Source: Nymphaea colorata
Lineage: Eukaryota > Streptophyta > Magnoliopsida > Nymphaeales > Nymphaeaceae
NCBI RefSeq assembly: GCF_008831285.2
Contig: NC_045147.1
Span: 18,702,854-18,766,853 of the forward strand
Reading direction: 5' to 3'
DNA: 64,000 bases
Shown here: positions 60,101 through 64,000 of the stretch, piece by piece
Layout of the letters: every line of letters begins with the position of its first letter
How positions within the stretch are numbered: position 1 is the first letter of the stretch
The notes under the pieces: generated by a model
Databases searched by the model: none
Told to the model about the DNA's origin: nothing
Seen by the model: the letters and a program-made list of their open reading frames with translations, nothing else
Position numbers and translations under genes: made by a program

Positions 60101-60990
60101 AGTCTTTTACCTTATCCAAGGGTTACTGGTATAATTCATGGAGAATATCTAGAAAATGGAGAATTTAGCGTATCTAGATAGGATTGACTGCAAAACAAAT
60201 AGAACTTTAGGAGTCGATATAAGGTCGAGATTCACAAGCTTATAAAATTATGTTCATACACGCAACAGAGATTACGTGAACAATGGGTTTTTAGATTTGG
60301 ACTGCATTCAAAGCCAAATGGCTATAACTTGCTAAAAGGGAATTTAATCTACTATAGGTAGTAATTGCAGAAAGTTTGTTCAATCAGTACATTGTGCTGA
60401 AACACATTAGGAATAACGGTGTAGCTGTCTTTAGTAAAGTTTCGGTTATTTGGCTACGAGCTCTAACTTAAGACATTCTCAAGGAGGTGAAAAAGTTTAG
60501 TACGAAATAGAGAAAAGAAAATTTTTCCGAAACACACTTAGTAACTTTCTTTGGTGTAATTATAACTTGCTTAAGTTGAAATTTGTTCCGTTTAATTCTC
60601 TTTTTTGTATGTAGTTCAGGCGATTAATGCAACATATCTAAAATTTTCAGCATGTTAACGTTATCTTTTTCCATAAGAAAACAAAAACCAAAATTTATCT
60701 CCACAATTTGCCTGAGGAGTTTACCTTTTGGCTTCCTTCTCTTTCTCCTCTTACACGTGTCTTGAGTCAACGACCTCTTGAGTACTTCTCCTTGGAAAAG
60801 AAAAAACAGAGAGAAAGCGAGAGGCCAGATAACTTTCGAGTTTCAAGCTTTGTCATCAAGAAAAGTGAGTTTTGAACGTGACTGTGGGGAAAAGCACCGC
60901 CCTTTGTGCATCAGGCTGTACAGCAACTCTTACCTTGTCCAGAAAGTTCAGTAGTGCTCTTCTTCACCCTTGCCTAAGTAAAGAATCTCT
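57182..60990. other. WRKY 3' region and intergenic DNA
   Basis: Repeated ACAGAGACACGGCTCTAATTA at about 57511 and 57551 marks a 40-bp local duplication. A patch at 58.2-58.6 kb is rich in GAATCTGATT/GATCCGATT words. GA and TA runs lie at 59275-59311. No gene is seen. Confidence 0.5.
59275..59311. repeat. (GA)n(TA)n microsatellite
   Basis: GA repeats followed by TA repeats and a degenerate TAATATATA end. Confidence 0.75.
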
Positions 60991-60999
60991 CTCTCCCAT

Positions 61000-61006
61000 T
61001 ATATAA
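61000..61006 (+). promoter_or_regulatory. TATA box of the HMA gene
   Basis: TATATAA in CCATTATATAAGCAGG lies 101 bp upstream of the ATG, after a CT-rich stretch, as in many plant core promoters. Confidence 0.65.
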
Positions 61007-61106
61007 GCAGGCCTCTTGATACTCAATACGTACCCCCACCTCCCCATCCTTTCCCTCTCTCAAATTTCTCCTTTGGTAGCGAGCAACGCTCGTCTTTTGG
61101 TGAAAG

Positions 61107-61591
61107 ATGGCTGTAAGTTCTCTCCCCCTTGTTCTCATCAAGTTCGTTCATGCTCATAATTGGGCTACAGAAATTTCTGCATCGCATCGCCATGATTTCT
61201 ATGCGCAGATTGAGAACTCATTCGCTTGTCAACTCTTCCAGGTAGTGGAATTGAAAGTGGGAGTACATTGCGACAGGTGCACTAAAGCCATCAAGAAGGC
61301 TATCAAGAAGATCGAAGGTTAGTTTGCGCGCTTCTCATTTTCAATCAAGAGGATGACAATAATTGCTTCAAGGTCTGCACCTCCTTTCAAATGAAGGCTT
61401 CTTTGAGAGCTTTATGCTGACTGAACTTTATCATACATTCGTCCATCCATGACTTCGCAGATATAGAGACATACAGGGTGGATGCAGAGCTGAACAAGGT
61501 AACCGTGACGGGAAATGTGACAGCAGAGGAAGTAGTTAGAGTGCTCAATAAAATCGGGAAGAACGCTACTTACTGGAGCTGTGAGGATTAG
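61107..61591 (+). CDS. Heavy-metal-associated domain protein (HPP type), 3 exons, 70 residues
   Basis: These small plant proteins carry one HMA (ferredoxin-like) domain that binds soft metals through CxxC. They act in metal handling and stress or pathogen responses. Exon 1 contributes only ATGGCT (61107-61112) before a GTAAGT donor. Exon 2 (61242-61317) and exon 3 (61461-61591) complete 70 residues: MAVVELKVGVHCDRCTKAIK, KAIKKIEDIETYRVDAELNK, then VTVTGNVTAEEVVRVLNKIG and KNATYWSCED. The metal motif is C-D-R-C. The C terminus lacks a CaaX box, so it is an HPP rather than an isoprenylated HIPP. The first intron is 129 nt, a multiple of three, with no stop, so retention would give a 113-codon frame up to exon 2. 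Splicing is preferred because it restores the family N terminus. Confidence 0.9.
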
Positions 61592-62778
61592 AAGCAGCTC
61601 TGCTCGATGATGAAGATGAGGAAGAGTGCGGTGATTTTGTTAACAACCGCGGATGACCCTTGAACGCTGTACCATCTGATGCTATCACCCTTGGAATGTA
61701 TGCCATTGATATATGTATTTTTAACAACCATTTTTCATGATGTTGGCATCAAAGACTTCATATTATTATCATTATAAAGCAAGGAGAAGAATTCTTACAA
61801 GTGCCCTGTTGAGGGAATGAGGAGTAAGGTTAATGCGAGGGAAATAGGAGTAAGAACGTGCACCTCTGCTTTCTGGAGATGGGTCCCAGTGAAAAGCCAT
61901 GGAGGCCGAAAGATACACACTCGATTATTTGCTTTATAGGGCGGTGCGCTCGATTAAGCAACAACTTCAGGAAGGAGAAAAAGAAGAATGATGGAAGACC
62001 ATTAATGCGTACAAACTTGAACCATGGAGTCTGGGCTCGTACGTGTATCCTGTAATGCTAAACTAAGCTTTGGATCAATTTGTTTGGACGAAAGCAAAAG
62101 TATGACAAAAGCATGACCACACCCACATCGATACACTGCAGACGTAGATACATGGTTACAAACGTAAAGTAAGTGCATACTGCACAACTTTTTATAGCAC
62201 AGATCCAATCTGGTCTCTTTTCATTTCTAAATTTTCAGAATTTGTTTGCCCTTTCCTAGTTTTCGATTTCCAGGGAAAAACCAGACATTCATCGTAACCA
62301 CTTTGTTGTCAGGACGGAAATAAATCCAGTTTCCATGAGACAAACCATACCAGGAAAACTCAAAGGCCATAACATTGGTGAAGAATGCTCTACATTACTG
62401 AAAAATTGCCACTGCATCGCACTCGCAATCTCTTCGTTGTAGCATTCACTGCTAAACTTTGTTACAGTACAAGAAAGATGAAAGCAGTGAACCGTGAGTG
62501 TGAACCGTGAACTCAGTAGTCAAGTGCATCATATAGGTTTCCGGGTACCTTGGAAAAGTTGAAGCAACATTATAATTTTCACCAAACCAGGGCAAAGATC
62601 TCTACCTGAAAGATGACAGAGATTTCCAGATATTGAAATACAATTTTCGATTCTTCTGTAGGCCACAGATTGAGTACCTGTAGCATAATTCAGGACTATA
62701 CAGGTAACAGCAGCTAACAGACTTTTGAGGCCACAAAGAACATGGTCCTAGTAGATGATTAATAAATTTCAGTTGTCG
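61592..62778. other. Intergenic DNA between the convergent HMA and F-box/LRR genes
   Basis: This should hold the 3' UTRs of both genes. No gene is seen. Confidence 0.5.
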
Positions 62779-64000
62779 TCACAACATGAAGGGTTTGTCC
62801 CTCCACTGGAATGTGCAACCGCGAACCTCCATATGCTCAAGAACTTGCGGAGATAGTATGCTTCTGAAATGTGCGTTGAGTTTAACATTTCTAAGACATG
62901 CACATGACAGAAGAGAAATTTCAAGGCCTTGTGCAGAAACACCTCCCACGTGCAAGAGGATGAGATTCTGCAGGCACCCCATGCTTGGCAATGCTAGCAA
63001 GCCAACATCACTGACGGAACAGTATGATAAATTTATCTGCAAGTGAAACAACAGCAAATGCATGTTAGGAAACATTGAACTACTATTTGTAGGGTTGAAA
63101 TACTGGAGAAAGACACTTGCCTGTTTGAGATTCTGGGAAAAAAGACCTAGTTGCAGAACGCCCTTGTCACCAATTTTGTTGCACTTCTTAATATCCAGCT
63201 TGGATATAAGCCTGCAACCAACAGCCAAGGCGGCAAGACCAGCTGATGACACAAGAGGGCAACCTCGATGTTCTAGTTCGGACAACCGCTGACATGTGGA
63301 TAAAAATTTCAATGAATCATCTGTTATCCTCGTGCAATAGGACATATTCACTTTCTGCAACATGGGGCAATTGTGAGCTATAGCTCCAATTCCAGTATCA
63401 TCTACTGCTGCAACCCTGAACAATGGGGAAGTAAAGATTCAGCTGAACTAGCAAAAAAGAGACCAACTCCGCTCAGCAAGTCAAAACATAAAACTCAGAC
63501 CAACCTGTACAAATCCAGCTCTATAAGTTTCCGACAACTGCCTGAGATATGTATAAGCCCACTATTTGTGATGTTTGAGCATATACCGACTTTCAAACTT
63601 GTAAGTTCAGAACATCTTGTGAAAGACCTCAAACCTGAAAATCAAAACAAAAGTCATGTCCAGGCCCCACGGTATCTCAAAGGAAAACATCAAACTTATG
63701 TTTATTTAGCATGTAAGAATAGAGAGCCGCCGGCACCTTCATCATCAATCTCATTGTCTGTAAAGTCAAGTTCTTCCAAGAGATGCAACTGTTCTCCAAT
63801 TAATTTGAAGGATTCCTTCGAGACTGAGCTACAAGACTCCATCTTAAGGGAAAAAACTTGCTTGCAATTTGCAATAGCAACAACAGAAAGGCAAGTAATC
63901 TTTCGACAGCAAGTGATATCAAGTTTTCTTAGCTCCTTGCGTTTTGCTAGAAGAGAACAAAGGCCATCATCCATAACTCCCTTGCACTTGCACAAGCTCA
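62779..64000 (-). CDS. F-box/LRR-repeat protein, FBL3/RAE1-like, 3' part (partial)
   Basis: The closest family known to me is Arabidopsis F-box/LRR-repeat 3 (At5g01720, RAE1), the SCF subunit that targets the STOP1 transcription factor of aluminium response. Exons in transcript order are 63737-64000 (continues past the right edge), 63505-63634, 63120-63415 and 62779-63036, all joining in frame. They encode successive leucine-rich repeats, including ELRKLDITCCRKI, FSLKMESCSSVSKESFKLIG, LLEELDFTDNEIDDEGLRS, CRKLIELDLYR, VNMSYCTRITDDSLKFLS, CPLVSSAGLAALAVGCR, FSQNLKQINLSYCSVSDVGL and a last RGCTFQWRDKPFML. The F-box lies outside the window. The last intron uses a GC donor. The C terminus ends about 15-20 residues earlier than I recall for relatives, which continue with a xELDPKxWKxQLE-like tail. 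Confidence 0.9.
63037..63119 (-). other. GC-AG intron of the F-box/LRR gene
   Basis: On the minus strand the exon ends CTCAAACAG and the intron opens GCAAGTGTC, then ends TTTCACTTGCAG. The join gives SQNLKQ|INLSYC exactly as in the family, and no GT donor would do so. It is 83 nt long. Confidence 0.9.

Overview
The window is nuclear DNA of a flowering plant. It carries intron-bearing genes with GT-AG (and one GC-AG) introns, plant-only families (phytochrome A, alpha-expansin, germin-like protein, group I WRKY, chloroplast NDH subunit S, ferredoxin C2), a nuclear tRNA-Ala, and long AT-rich intergenic stretches with microsatellites, fold-back elements and transposon relics. The species cannot be fixed from the sequence. 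The gene set fits a photosynthetic angiosperm that keeps the chloroplast NDH complex.

Layout. 1-420: first coding exon of a ferredoxin C2-like gene (minus), running off the left edge. 421-6.4 kb: gene-poor, with palindromic and short tandem repeats. 6.5-8.5 kb: alpha-expansin (plus, 3 exons). 10.2-10.6 kb: LINE relic. 12.1-16.4 kb: six-exon CSU2/C9orf78-family spliceosome-associated protein (minus). 17.9-19.7 kb: possible small spliced gene of unknown function (minus). 23.0-27.6 kb: complete phytochrome A (plus, 4 exons). 28.3-28.6 kb: fold-back MITE. 29.8-33.7 kb: RBL14-like rhomboid with a C-terminal RanBP2 zinc finger (plus), with an apparent 1-nt frameshift just after the catalytic His. 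34.4-38.1 kb: a composite element bounded by 13-bp inverted repeats. It holds genomic fragments of two unrelated host genes (hexose transporter STP and ALG8 glucosyltransferase) and a tandem TRIM array flanked by a 291-bp direct duplication. 38.1-39.6 kb: hairpins and a 40-bp minisatellite. 40.3-41.1 kb: NdhS (plus, one exon). 46.2-46.8 kb: germin-like protein (minus, one exon). 49.08 kb: tRNA-Ala(CGC). 54.1-57.2 kb: WRKY33-type group I WRKY factor (plus, 5 exons). 61.1-61.6 kb: small heavy-metal-associated (HMA) protein (plus, 3 exons). 62.8-64.0 kb: 3' part of an F-box/LRR gene of the FBL3/RAE1 type (minus), running off the right edge.

The genes do not form a pathway cluster; each is an ordinary single locus. 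They touch light signalling (PHYA, and CSU2, whose Arabidopsis relative acts on COP1), chloroplast electron transport (FdC2, NdhS), cell wall (expansin, germin-like) and stress or metal responses (WRKY, HMA, RAE1-like). The most unusual structure is the 34.4-38.1 kb composite element. The neatest gene-level oddities are a stopless in-frame 129-nt intron after a 6-nt first coding exon in the HMA gene, a GC-AG intron in the F-box/LRR gene, and the rhomboid frameshift.
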